From positions 62,001 to 126,000 of the forward strand of contig CADWAF010002106.1 of the NCBI GenBank assembly GCA_902984215.1: a stretch of DNA of 64,000 nucleotides, in the 5' to 3' direction. The position numbers and the translations under genes were made by a program. This DNA comes from Willaertia magna (Eukaryota > Heterolobosea > Eutetramitea > Acrasida > Naegleriidae). This document shows positions 48,974-58,992 of the stretch, piece after piece. The first letter of the stretch is position 1; every line of letters begins with the position of its first letter. Below the pieces are notes generated by a model. That model was not told the DNA's origin, made no database searches, and worked only from the letters and a program-made list of their open reading frames with translations.

Positions 48974-51900
48974 ATGAGAATTCACACTTCCTTCTTGCTT
49001 TTTGAGTTATTCGTCTTGTTACTTATAACTCATACTGCACTTACTGACACTGGTTATCACTTTCCTTCTGCTAGATTATTTCCCAAAGATGTTTTCAAGC
49101 ACAAGAAATTTATGAACAATCCAGCAGATAATGAAAAACGTTTTGAAATTCATTCACATGACCCCTCACAAGATTTTCCATTTCATAAGATTCCTTTTTT
49201 AACACCTGTTTACCATCCTTTTGACACTCGTCAAGAATTTGAAGAAACTTTAAGAAACGATCCATTTGGATTAGAAAATAATCATCATTATGAGACAAGT
49301 GAAAAGCTAATGAAGAGAGCTTTAAAAACTAAACGCACAACATTAGCTACTTTTAAAGCAAACACTCATTATTCTCCTCTTCAAGTTAGAAAACACGTAA
49401 TGGAACAAGGTTCTTTCTCTTCTTTAAATGCAAATGCAAAAGTATTAGCTGGAGTTGTTTCTTTAGATTCTGAGGAACGAGTTTGGGATGTTATTTGTCA
49501 TGGTCAAACACAAGTTGATGTTGTATTTGCTGATGGAGATGGAACAGCAAAGAAATGGGTTCCTGGTACAAAATTTGTTATTGGAAAGCAATGGCTTTGC
49601 TTTGAGCAAAATGAAGTTAATGTAACAACTGAAATCAATCAAGAAGCTGTTTTTCGTTTAGTAAAGAAGAGACAAATCATTGCTAGAGCTGGATCCATGT
49701 TAAAAGTTCGTTTCACCACAGAAGAGATAAAAGTGAATGATTTATTTGTTAGCTGCCAACTTAGTTATAACAGTTTACCAACTCCAGTTGCAGCATCACA
49801 AAGTGAGTTATTTCATCATAATGAAATAAAGAAGTACAAAGAAGCAGGAAATAACACATCTACAGACTTTAATAGAAAAAGAAGTTCCCAAGTATATTCA
49901 AATACAAAGGAAATTTCTTTGCTTAAATTTAATTACAACGAAGCAACTCAACAAGCGGAACAAAAAGATTTAATCCTTAAACAAGTAAATGACAATATTT
50001 CTATTCATTGTCTCGATTGCTTTATTAGAGTAAGAGCAGGAATCAAAATTGAAATTGACATGGGTTGGACCTCTTTTAACTATTTCCAATTCCTCATTGG
50101 AGGTGGTTGGGAAGCACAGGCAACATTAAAGACAATTGCTGATTATTCTTATCAATCTACTGGTGACACAGTATTAGTTCAATCTCCACCAGTGCCTATT
50201 TTAATGTTCATTTGGGGTATTCCAATTTATATGCAGTTTGGTTTGAAACTTAGAGGATATCATGCCCTTGATGCAAATATTAATATTGAAATGGTACAAC
50301 AAGTTAGCTCCTATTATGATCGATATATTGGTGGTAAATATGTATTTGGTAGTGGTTTTCAATATGTTGAAACACCAAGTATTAGTAAATTCGATGTTGG
50401 TTCACCAAAGATTTCCATGGAAGGAAATGCAGGTTTGCAAGTGGCAATATATCCTTCTATTGACATATCATTTAATTATTTAGTAGATGGTGAGGTTTAT
50501 GTTAAGCCTTTATTAGATTTTCAATTAGTTAGTTCTGGATTTTATGATTTAGGATTGACACAAGGAAATTTATTTGTCAACCTCGACACTCATTACAAAT
50601 CAATCTTTGGGTATAAGTTTGGTAAATCAGAAAATGAATTTGAAATTCACAACCCTATTCGTATTGATGCATTAAGTGGTGAATTTGCTTTAGTTTCTAA
50701 AAAGTATATTACAAATGGAGATGAATCATCAAATTCTTTGCCTACGCTTTCTAAAACAATTACTAATGTGTTTTCTTTAAAATTAACAGTTACTGTAAGC
50801 ATTGAGGAAATAAGTTGGTACTATTCCGATAATTGGTATTTATCGTATAAATCTCCTTCTAATACAGAAAGAAAAACAGAAAAACAACAATGTACTTTAA
50901 GTACTTGTCAATTTACGTTTGTTCTAAATGGAGTAAAATATGCCAATGAACCTTTAGATATGAACTTAATGAATGCTGGTGTCATCTTCGATGAAACATA
51001 TAAATCCTATAGTTTTCCAATGAATAGATTTTCAGCTGAAAGTAAAGGCACCTGGACTGCAAAAGACCTAACAGTTGCTTATGAACCTTATTATCCAACT
51101 TATGTCTTTTATCAAACTCCAAAACAATTATTTGAATTAGGCCATAACAATTGTCATGAATTTGAATTTAAAGCTGCTTCCTTTTTAACACACAAATATA
51201 TATCCTTTTCATCAGATGATGCACTATTTGCTTACAGTTTTAACGTAACAAAAACCGGTTCAGCATTTCACTATACCTATAATGCGCCGCATAGCGGAAT
51301 ATTTTACTTTGATATTTGTAATTATGTTGGTGGGACAATTAAGTATCAATTCACTCAAACATTAAGCTTTATGTATTTGAACACTAACACAAAATTCGAA
51401 AATGGAACGCACACTATCCAACCAAATGTGCCAATCACTTTCCTTTCGAAATTAGATTTTTCACAACCTAAAGTTTTCTTAAATTCAAAATTAACAGGTG
51501 ATTATTATGCAATGTTTTATCAAGCAAAAATTGATAGTCAACTTGTTTATTCAAAAGGTATAAAGTACAACAGTAAGGAAGCTACACCCCCTGCAAACTA
51601 TTGGGTATTTGATGTGGATACATCTGACAAAACAACCGTTTACTATTATGTAGCTACCTTCATTTCACAAAATTCTCTCACTTTTAATTCATTTGAGAAT
51701 CGCCCTGTTTCAAATTTTAATTTTGAATTTGGACCAATGTCACAAGTACAAAATGGATTAATGAAAGAATGGCATGTTGAAATTTCTCAAATTCATTCTC
51801 CATACTTAGAATTGAAAACCGGTGCATCACCAATTAGTGTCAATTTAAATCAAGATATTTATCAAGCAATTGTAGGAAAAGACAGCAGCAATCTTATTGT

Positions 51901-53392
51901 TCAAATACAACCAAATCAAGTAAGTCACTATGCAATCCCAACTGCCTATTATCAAAAGTCAATTGCATTTTCTGCCTCATCACCACTAAATAGTTTTGAA
52001 ATCATTTCAAACTTTAAATTGGTTTCAGGAAAGAGCTCAGCTGCAGTTAAATTGGCCCCAACAGAAGAAGCACATTTTGCTTTGGCATGTACTTCCGTTT
52101 CCCCCTTAAATATGTACTTGAGAATTATTGATTACCATACCAATGTTAATATTTTAGAAGAAAATCAAATTACTGTCACGAATCTTTTTAGATTTAATTC
52201 TGCTGCGATTGACACTTCCAAACAATTAAATTTGATTAAGAAGAGCAGTGGATTTTACTTTATTGATTCCACTCAATCAAGTAAATGTAATACTCCAAAT
52301 CAATACGTTCAATTTACAATGAGAAATAATGGTTTGAAAGAAATTACTATCATTGTAGAAATTAGCGTTATCAATACGGTTTCTAATGCAATAATGAATA
52401 TTATTGAACCTGATGGAAAGGGGCAAGTCTTATTTGATATCTCTTCATTGAAATCTCAATATCAAGCTTCTGCAAAACAAGGTGTTGTCTTTACTGCTGT
52501 TCCCTCCACCACAGGTTGTAACTTAGATTTAATTATTAACAATGACAACAATGAACCACCAAGTTTCTCAAAATCGTCTACCATCTTTAAAACAGGAATG
52601 AGAACTTCACCAACAACAACCGTTTTATCAGTTTCTTTCCTAACAAGCTCTGGTACGATTTTATTAGCTTATGCCCCAGAAATATGTGAATTCACATTAA
52701 CTCATGAACCATTAGAAATGTCTTACATTGACCTTAAATTCAAAATCTCTTCCAGTGTTAATAACAATTTAGATGATTACGTAGAAAGTTTTAAGGCAGA
52801 AAATAGATCATCCATTGAATCTATTACTTTGAAAATCAATTCACCATATCACAGCTGGACAAATGATTACTTGAATCCATTCACTAATAACCCTTCACGT
52901 ATTTTACAAGATTTTAGCATTTCTATTAATAATCAAAACTATGTTTTAGACGCTATCTTAAATTGTTCTTCAATTAGCGTAGTTGATTCACAAACTATTG
53001 AAATTTCATCATTCTCTGATGTAAAGCAATCAGAATCTATCTGGAAATTAATTGAACTACATGGTGTAACAATATCCTTTGTTAGTAATAGTTTAATGTT
53101 TGATTCTAATTTTGACATTAAACCAAGAAACCATTTAAAATTGACTAACTCCATAATTCCAATCAGTAGTGGTGACAAACCTCAACCTAATGCTTCTCCT
53201 TACATTTCACCATCAACAAGTGTTAAACCTATAATTTCAAATGTTCCAAGAGAAAGTGCAAAGAGTCCTCAAAACTCAACAGTCCCAAAAGATAGTAAAG
53301 ATCTTCACCCTCGTAAAGAAAGTAATGCAACTAAAGTTGTTAGTCATTCTTTAATTGTTGTAGTTCTATGCTTAATTGTAATGATATTATAA
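48974..53392 (+). CDS. Large secreted, probably GPI-anchored surface protein
   Basis: A 1472-residue single-exon protein with a signal peptide at 1-24 (ELFVLLLITHTALT). The C-terminus (SHSLIVVVLCLIVMIL) is hydrophobic with no charged tail, preceded by small residues (ESNATK), as expected for GPI attachment. The extracellular part has many N-glycosylation sequons and scattered Cys, and ends in a Ser/Pro/Lys stalk (~1400-1450). The body is beta-rich, with no repeats or enzyme motif that I recognise. Codon use is less AT-biased than neighbouring genes, and the promoter has a TATA box and palindromes, suggesting strong or regulated expression. Possible roles such as adhesion or surface coat are guesses. 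The similarity of residues ~165-275 (DVICHGQTQVDVVFADGDG) to known folds is not evident to me. Confidence 0.85.
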   Translation: MRIHTSFLLFELFVLLLITHTALTDTGYHFPSARLFPKDVFKHKKFMNNPADNEKRFEIHSHDPSQDFPFHKIPFLTPVYHPFDTRQEFEETLRNDPFGLENNHHYETSEKLMKRALKTKRTTLATFKANTHYSPLQVRKHVMEQGSFSSLNANAKVLAGVVSLDSEERVWDVICHGQTQVDVVFADGDGTAKKWVPGTKFVIGKQWLCFEQNEVNVTTEINQEAVFRLVKKRQIIARAGSMLKVRFTTEEIKVNDLFVSCQLSYNSLPTPVAASQSELFHHNEIKKYKEAGNNTSTDFNRKRSSQVYSNTKEISLLKFNYNEATQQAEQKDLILKQVNDNISIHCLDCFIRVRAGIKIEIDMGWTSFNYFQFLIGGGWEAQATLKTIADYSYQSTGDTVLVQSPPVPILMFIWGIPIYMQFGLKLRGYHALDANINIEMVQQVSSYYDRYIGGKYVFGSGFQYVETPSISKFDVGSPKISMEGNAGLQVAIYPSIDISFNYLVDGEVYVKPLLDFQLVSSGFYDLGLTQGNLFVNLDTHYKSIFGYKFGKSENEFEIHNPIRIDALSGEFALVSKKYITNGDESSNSLPTLSKTITNVFSLKLTVTVSIEEISWYYSDNWYLSYKSPSNTERKTEKQQCTLSTCQFTFVLNGVKYANEPLDMNLMNAGVIFDETYKSYSFPMNRFSAESKGTWTAKDLTVAYEPYYPTYVFYQTPKQLFELGHNNCHEFEFKAASFLTHKYISFSSDDALFAYSFNVTKTGSAFHYTYNAPHSGIFYFDICNYVGGTIKYQFTQTLSFMYLNTNTKFENGTHTIQPNVPITFLSKLDFSQPKVFLNSKLTGDYYAMFYQAKIDSQLVYSKGIKYNSKEATPPANYWVFDVDTSDKTTVYYYVATFISQNSLTFNSFENRPVSNFNFEFGPMSQVQNGLMKEWHVEISQIHSPYLELKTGASPISVNLNQDIYQAIVGKDSSNLIVQIQPNQVSHYAIPTAYYQKSIAFSASSPLNSFEIISNFKLVSGKSSAAVKLAPTEEAHFALACTSVSPLNMYLRIIDYHTNVNILEENQITVTNLFRFNSAAIDTSKQLNLIKKSSGFYFIDSTQSSKCNTPNQYVQFTMRNNGLKEITIIVEISVINTVSNAIMNIIEPDGKGQVLFDISSLKSQYQASAKQGVVFTAVPSTTGCNLDLIINNDNNEPPSFSKSSTIFKTGMRTSPTTTVLSVSFLTSSGTILLAYAPEICEFTLTHEPLEMSYIDLKFKISSSVNNNLDDYVESFKAENRSSIESITLKINSPYHSWTNDYLNPFTNNPSRILQDFSISINNQNYVLDAILNCSSISVVDSQTIEISSFSDVKQSESIWKLIELHGVTISFVSNSLMFDSNFDIKPRNHLKLTNSIIPISSGDKPQPNASPYISPSTSVKPIISNVPRESAKSPQNSTVPKDSKDLHPRKESNATKVVSHSLIVVVLCLIVMIL

Positions 53393-53466
53393 AACAATTA
53401 ATAAATCAACAGCATCAATGCTCGCTCATCGTACACAAATGACATTAGATTTTTAACAAAAAAAAA

Positions 53467-55294
53467 ATGAGCACAACCGGTGAAAATATAATTTCAGAGA
53501 TTAGTTTCGAAAAACAAAAAACGTTATCTAATAACATGAATCAACATTCTAAAAAATGTTTTTCTTGTCCTTGTTTAAATACTCAAATTTCTTTACAATC
53601 AACATTGTCTACTACAATTGTTAATAATCAAACAAAACAAGATTCCGAATCTAATTTACTTTCCGATATTTTATCTAAAGAATCTTTTGAAAATTTACAA
53701 CAAACATTATCTACATTTTCTTTAAATAATAATTTAATAAATAATATGAAATTTATTAATGGTAATTCAATGGTTGGAATAGAAAGTAAATTACAATTCT
53801 TTTTAAAAACTATTTATTTAAAAGAAATTAAATTATATATCTGTTCTAATTGTGATACTTTTTGTGGATTTTCATTTATTAATAATAATCAATTATTTCA
53901 TATAAATATTAATGATATGATTGTAAGTATTTTAATTATTTAAATATTAAATAAATAAATAGAATGAACAACAACAATTAGAATTAAAACAAAGTCCAAA
54001 CTATTCCAATATTTTTGAAATGATACCCATGAAACCACCAACTTCTTCTTCTTCTTCTAATAATAATAATTTAAATAAACATCCTGTTTTATTGGAATAT
54101 CAAAAATTAATGCAAAGAAAATTAAATGAAGAAAAATTAAGAATGGAAAATCGTATTAAAGAATTTACAACAAATCAAAAATTAGCTTTTCAAAAGTATT
54201 TAACGAAAAGTCAAAATGAAAAAGATATTTTATTTGGACGTGTAAAGTTTGTGTTATTAGAAGGTGGGAAAGTGAAACAACAAAATGACGATAATAAGGT
54301 AGAAGAGAAAAAGTTAACGAAATTGCAAATTAGTTCACAAGATTTAATTATAGATTCTACTTCAGAGAATGATAAAACTCCAACGCCAACTTTATCGCCA
54401 TTAACAAGTGTCACTACTGCTAATAATAATACAAATACTATAAGTAATGATCTATCAATAGTGTCAAATAATACTGTAACCACAACTGTTGAACAAAATA
54501 ATGAAGTAGTTAAAAAACCTAGAAAGAGAAGTCAAAATGTAAAGATATCAGAAAATAAAGAAAAGAAAGAAGAAAAGAAAAAGGAAAAGAAAAAGAAGAA
54601 TGATAATTCAGATTTATTTAGTAAAAGTTTACATTATAGACAAATGACACAAGTTAGTAAATCATATACACCTAATGCTTTCTTTAATTTTGATGAAGAA
54701 AGTTTAGATGAAAGTGAAGAAGAAAGTGGAAATGAAGAAGAAGAAGCAGATGAACAAGATAATACTTTAGAAAATAATAATCAAATATCTAATGTAATTA
54801 ATAGTGCTATTAATAGAAGATTTGATTTTAATAATAATGATAAAACATTAAATAATAATATCATTAATACTAGATTAGGAAATAATCAACAACTTTATAG
54901 TTCATCTGTTCCTATTTCTATTCCTTTATTAGAAGCTAGAAAAGAGAATAATGATAGAAGTAATCAATTACCTCTCTATTTTGATAAAAGTAATAAAGAA
55001 AATGTTGTACCAGTAAGAAGAGAAAGAACAAAATCATCATTTATGAATAAACCAAGATTAGATGATGATATATTTACGGAAGCAAGTTCATATATTGACA
55101 AATACATGTCTTTTAGAAATGAATATATTGAAAAGGTAGAAAGTATGGATGAAAAAGAAGTTCCAGAACCAAATGGTAATGATGAAGACGACGATATTCA
55201 ACAACAAGATAATGAATTAATTGGAAAGAAGGAAAATCATAAAACAGAAGAATATGATGATTTAGATTATTTAGATGATGACTTGGAGTTTTAA
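53467..55294 (+). CDS. Hypothetical protein with N-terminal Cys motifs and disordered acidic C-terminus
   Basis: Two exons, 53467-53922 and 53963-55294, with a 40-nt phase-0 GTAAGT..TAG intron; 595 residues. The ATG at 53467 is preceded by a run of A. The N-terminal ~150 residues contain two cysteine clusters, KKCFSCPC (~29-36) and YICSNCDTFCGF (~121-133), that could form a zinc site or a beta-sandwich core. Exon 2 begins with Gln-rich sequence, then a charged helix (LLEYQKLMQRKLNEEK, coiled-coil-like), and a long Asn/Ser/Lys/Glu-rich disordered tail with a Lys-rich patch and a final acidic segment (DDLDYLDDDLEF). I do not recognise the family. Convergent with the next gene, 60 bp between stops. 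Confidence 0.75.
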
Positions 55295-55354
55295 ATATTT
55301 ATCAATTTAATTGGTAATTAAAAAAATAATAATATTTGTAAAATATCTTTTTAA

Positions 55355-56414
55355 TTATTCAAGAATATTTGAAAATAAAAATTCATTAAATGTTTCATGT
55401 TGTTCAGCATTAATAATATGACCATTTTCAAATTCTTTAACTAATATTACAGTATGATTACTGTTGTTACTTGTTAATAAGTCATACATGTGTCTAGTAT
55501 TACTTCCTCTTACCATTCTATCAATTTTTGAAGAGATTAATAAAATCTTTGGTATTCTTTTGTAAGATTCCATAAATGATTGTTCAGATTGATAATGTAA
55601 AGTAATTCCAAGGGTTTGTTTAATAGTTCCAAATAATTGATCTCTTTTGAATAATTTTGAGTACGTTTCCATTAATTGTGTGAAATTTGTTGTAACGTGA
55701 TTTGGACTAAACATTTGTTGAAAAACTATTTCCATTCGTTTTTCAACTGATAAAAATCTAGAGAAAATTGTTTTTCCAAAGAAAATAATTGTATCCAACA
55801 TTACAAATCCATGTGAACTCCAAGTTGTACGAAAAGTATTTTGTAATGTCACAGTTGAAAAATAGCTTTTCTCTCTATTAGGAAATAAACTCTTTTCGAT
55901 TCTAACCATTTCATTAAGGATTAAACCACCCATTGATTGTCCAACAATATGTAAATTATAGTTAGTATTATTACCAATCCAATTTAATTGTTCTAATAAT
56001 GAATATGTATCTAAAGCCATATCGTTCATGGTATAAGCAAATTGACAAGGCAGTTCTTCAGTTTGTCCTGTTCCTCTATTGTCAAGAACTAACATTTCAA
56101 TGTTATTGTAACATGTTGAATTTTGTAATAAAAAGTCAACTTGTTTTTGCCACCATCCCCATCCAGTTCCTAGTCCAATAACTAAAATCTTAATGTTTTT
56201 ATAACTTTTTGTAAAGTATTTAAAATTTTCTTACCATTTTAGTTGTAGCATTAGGATTACCAAATCTTTCATAATGTAATTTTGCTCTAGCATTCCTAAT
56301 AGAACTATCAAAACATTTATTTACTTCCCAGAAATTTAGAGGATAAGTATAAAACCAAAGTAATCCTAAAATTAAAATTGAAAAGAATGATAATTTTAAA
56401 ACCCCAAGAAACAT
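55355..56414 (-). CDS. Membrane-anchored alpha/beta hydrolase
   Basis: Two exons, 56414-56235 (60 codons) and 56188-55355, with a 46-nt phase-0 intron; 337 residues. The start at 56414 begins a single hydrophobic segment (FFSILILGLLWFYTY), which with MFLGVLK before it suggests a type II membrane anchor or uncleaved signal. The hydrolase domain starts at KMILVIGLGTGWGWW (oxyanion loop) and has LVLDNRGTGQT, the nucleophile elbow GQSMGG (Ser145), Asp283 (SKIDRM) and His317 (ENGHII). The triad is complete. Proteins of this kind are lipases, esterases or thioesterases; the strand-loop resembles bacterial-type 3-oxoadipate-lactonase-like hydrolases. Substrate unknown. Lumenal or extracytosolic orientation is inferred. 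It is divergent from SAR1. Confidence 0.85.
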
Positions 56415-56438
56415 TTTTTTTGTTGTTTCTTTGATAAA

Positions 56439-56450
56439 CCGCAAAAGCGG
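56439..56450. repeat. GC-rich inverted repeat CCGC-AAAA-GCGG
   Basis: A perfect 4-bp stem with an AAAA loop lies 25 bp before the hydrolase start codon, in the divergent promoter shared with SAR1. It is conspicuous because the surrounding DNA is AT-rich. It resembles the GGCG..CGCC element upstream of UBE2S in size and position. Confidence 0.4.
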
Positions 56451-56690
56451 ACGACAAGATTTATTTTCCTAAGCCGACTGTTTGTTGTTTTCAGAGCAAA
56501 GGTTCAACGCTTGCTAAAGCCAACAAAGCAACACCTTGCTGTTAAGGTCTTTTGTTCTAACCATCCAACCATCAAGAAGATTAACGGAAGGAAACACTCC
56601 TATAATTTAGGAAATAAAAATAAAAAAAAATTAAAAAAAAATAGAAAGGCTTCTTCTACGTTGATTCTCTTTCATTCATATTACTAAAAA

Positions 56691-57403
56691 ATGTTTTTAT
56701 TCGATTGGTTTTGGTCTTTACTAAGTGCTTTAGGTTTATATCAAAAATCTGGTAAAATTTTGTTTTTAGGTTTAGATAATGCGGGAAAAACTACTTTATT
56801 ACATATGCTAAAAAGTGAAAAACTTGGATCTTATACACCTACACAACACCCAAGTAAGTTTTTTTTAAGCCTTTAGTTTAATTAGAAAAATATAGATGTT
56901 GAGGAACTTACAATGGGTAATCTTAACTTTAAAGCAATAGATCTTGGTGGCCACCCTTTGGGTATGTTTTTAATGATTTGATTTAATATTTAAATTTTAA
57001 TTTTAGCTAGAAGATTATGGAAAGATTATTTTACTGAAACTAGCGCTGTTGTTTTCTTAGTAGATTCTGCAGATCCTGGTCGTTTTGAAGAAGCAGCAAG
57101 AGAATTACACGTAGGTATCTTAATTTCCGATCATTTTACAAAATTAATAATTATTATTAGGGTTTATTAAACTATGAAGATTTAGCAAAAGTGCCATTCC
57201 TTATTTTAGGTAATAAGATTGATATGAATGGAGCAGTCAGTGAAACAGATTTAGCTTTATATTTAAGAGTTAATGGTTTATTAACAGGAAAGCAACATGG
57301 TCTCGAAAAGGATGGCCGTCGTTCATTAGAAATTTTCATGTGTAGTATTGTAAACCAAATGGGTTATGGTGAGGGGTTCCAATGGCTAGGAAGTAAATTC
57401 TAA
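56691..57403 (+). CDS. SAR1: SAR1 small GTPase (COPII coat)
   Basis: Four exons: 56691-56853, 56896-56961, 57007-57110 and 57161-57403, with introns of 42, 45 and 50 nt; 191 residues. The N-terminus [20 protein letters not shown] is the Sar1 amphipathic membrane-inserting helix (STAR motif). Nucleotide motifs: GLDNAGKTT (27-35), TQHPNVEEL (switch I, restored by splicing), DLGGH (with the catalytic His of Sar1) and NKID. The C-terminus ends FQWLGSKF, close to yeast and animal Sar1. SAR1 starts COPII vesicle budding at the ER when loaded with GTP by Sec12. This is the most intron-rich gene by length in the window. A divergent promoter is shared with the membrane hydrolase. Confidence 0.97.
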
Positions 57404-57547
57404 GCTGCATTAAAAATTTTGGAGAATTCTTGTATTTACTCTTTTGTAGCTTATTGTAAAATTTATCCATTCCAAAAAAATGTATTTTCTCAAATATTTA
57501 TAAATATTTATTTTAGTTATGTATAGCATTACAATGTTAAAAAAAAC

Positions 57548-57970
57548 ATGAAAAGTGTAATCAAGTCTTTCATTACAAAAAGGTTTTATTCATCTTCTTT
57601 AAAGAATGGTCAACTTCCTGTCAATGATTTTAGCATGAAAGTTTTACAGACTGTCAAGAGCAATCCGAAATTAGAATCATTCTTTAGAATAAAAGAGTTG
57701 GAAAAGGAGGAAGGCAGTCTCCAAGTCCACGGTGATGGAAACATTACTTTGGAAAATCAAGTTGGCTTCAATAAATACGTTAGATTAATCACTGATGCAA
57801 GCAAAAACAACGAACCTAAGGTAATTGTAGAAAGTTCCCTTCGCCATCCATTTGGAGAAGAAGAAAAGGATCAAGAAAGACTTACATTTCGTGCAAATGA
57901 AAATTTAGAGGTGGAAATTGAAAAACTTGTTGACAGAGCAGTAGATTTTATAACACCTCCTCCTCAATAG
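57548..57970 (+). CDS. Hypothetical mitochondrial protein
   Basis: A 140-residue single-exon ORF. The N-terminus (MKSVIKSFITKRFYSSSLKN) is a textbook mitochondrial presequence: basic, hydroxylated, no acidic residues, with RFYSS giving a likely processing site. The rest is mixed alpha/beta in look, with an acidic C-terminal half (EEEKDQERLTFRANENLEVE) and a proline tail TPPPQ. I do not recognise the family. Preceded by six A residues before ATG. Expression of a real protein is likely from codon use and the targeting signal. Confidence 0.7.
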   Translation: MKSVIKSFITKRFYSSSLKNGQLPVNDFSMKVLQTVKSNPKLESFFRIKELEKEEGSLQVHGDGNITLENQVGFNKYVRLITDASKNNEPKVIVESSLRHPFGEEEKDQERLTFRANENLEVEIEKLVDRAVDFITPPPQ

Positions 57971-58098
57971 GCGCTTTATAATCAAGGATTTGGAGGTAAA
58001 TCGAGGTAAAAAAAAAAATTTTTTACCCAACAGTTTATAAAATTACCCACATTTACTTTTTTTTCCCCAGTTCTACCCTCATTTTCTTTTAAAAAAAA

Positions 58099-58992
58099 AT
58101 GCAAAGCCAATCAAATTCCGAACAAATAGAAGAACCTTTTTTACCACCTTTAACACCAACAATAGAAGATGATAATAATAATGAAGAAGATACACAAATT
58201 AAAAAACGAACTAGAAATGATAATAATAAACAACATACAAAAATGACAGATAAAGATTCTAAGATGTTACAATCATTTTATAACATCCACAATGGTAATT
58301 GGAATTTAATAATGGCTGAACCAAAAATTGTAAAATTAAATAAAAGTGAAAAACAATTGAAAGATCATTTAAAATATAAAAAGAAAAACAAAATAAATAA
58401 AAAATCGAAACATAAATCAAATACAACACAAAAAGAACCAACAGAATTAACAACATCTACAACAACATCTGCAACAACATCTGCAACAACATTTACAACA
58501 ACATTTGCAACAACATTTGCAACAACATTTGCAACAACATTTGCAACAACATCTACAACAACATCTGCAACAACACAAGAAGAAATAATTATCCCAGAAT
58601 CACCTGAACAAGATGAATTATCAAATTTATCAGATATTACCCAATCTTCAACAATGTCACAAATAACATCATCATTTACTCAATCAACTCAGTCAAGTCA
58701 ATCATCTCAATCACCATCACAAATAACAAGAACTAATAGAATTTTAAATCAAATCCAAAAAGGATTGGAAACTAAAAATTTATTTCAACAACATTTAAAT
58801 GAAAGAAATGAAATTCAAGATATTAAATTATTAACTTTTACAACAATGATGAATATAATGCAACAACAACAACAAATGCAACAAAAAAGATTACAACAGA
58901 ATCAACAGAATCAACAATTAACAAATATGATTTTGTTAAAATTGTTAAATAGTTTAGAAAAAGATGAATCAAAGAAAAATAATGAAAATTAA
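58099..58992 (+). CDS. Low-complexity protein with SANT/Myb-like helix region and Thr-rich repeat
   Basis: A 297-residue single-exon protein. Residues ~45-100 are basic (DSKMLQSFYNIHNGNWNLIM ... KSEKQLKDHLKYKKKNK) and resemble a single SANT/Myb helix-turn-helix with conserved Trp spacing only in part, so DNA binding is a guess. Residues ~117-157 are encoded by a 12-nt tandem repeat giving TT[SF][AT] units. A Ser/Gln-rich stretch and a final helical Gln-rich segment (QQQQQMQQKRLQQNQQNQQ) follow; the latter may be coiled coil. The frame is not disrupted by the repeat because the unit is a multiple of three. The start ATG follows nine A residues. A transcription-factor-like role is inference. 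Confidence 0.65.
   Translation: MQSQSNSEQIEEPFLPPLTPTIEDDNNNEEDTQIKKRTRNDNNKQHTKMTDKDSKMLQSFYNIHNGNWNLIMAEPKIVKLNKSEKQLKDHLKYKKKNKINKKSKHKSNTTQKEPTELTTSTTTSATTSATTFTTTFATTFATTFATTFATTSTTTSATTQEEIIIPESPEQDELSNLSDITQSSTMSQITSSFTQSTQSSQSSQSPSQITRTNRILNQIQKGLETKNLFQQHLNERNEIQDIKLLTFTTMMNIMQQQQQMQQKRLQQNQQNQQLTNMILLKLLNSLEKDESKKNNEN
58449..58568 (+). repeat. 12-bp tandem repeat, ten copies, in-frame
   Basis: Ten full copies of AACAACAT[CT]T[GA]C run head to tail, with a partial eleventh. Copies differ only at two positions, so the array is recent or homogenised. It encodes Thr-Thr-[Ser/Phe]-[Ala/Thr] within the SANT-like gene. Copy number is likely polymorphic. Confidence 0.9.

Noticed and set aside
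58449..58580. Possible CRISPR-like array
   Set aside because: The repeat has no spacers, the unit is 12 bp and in-frame with a coding region; it is a minisatellite.
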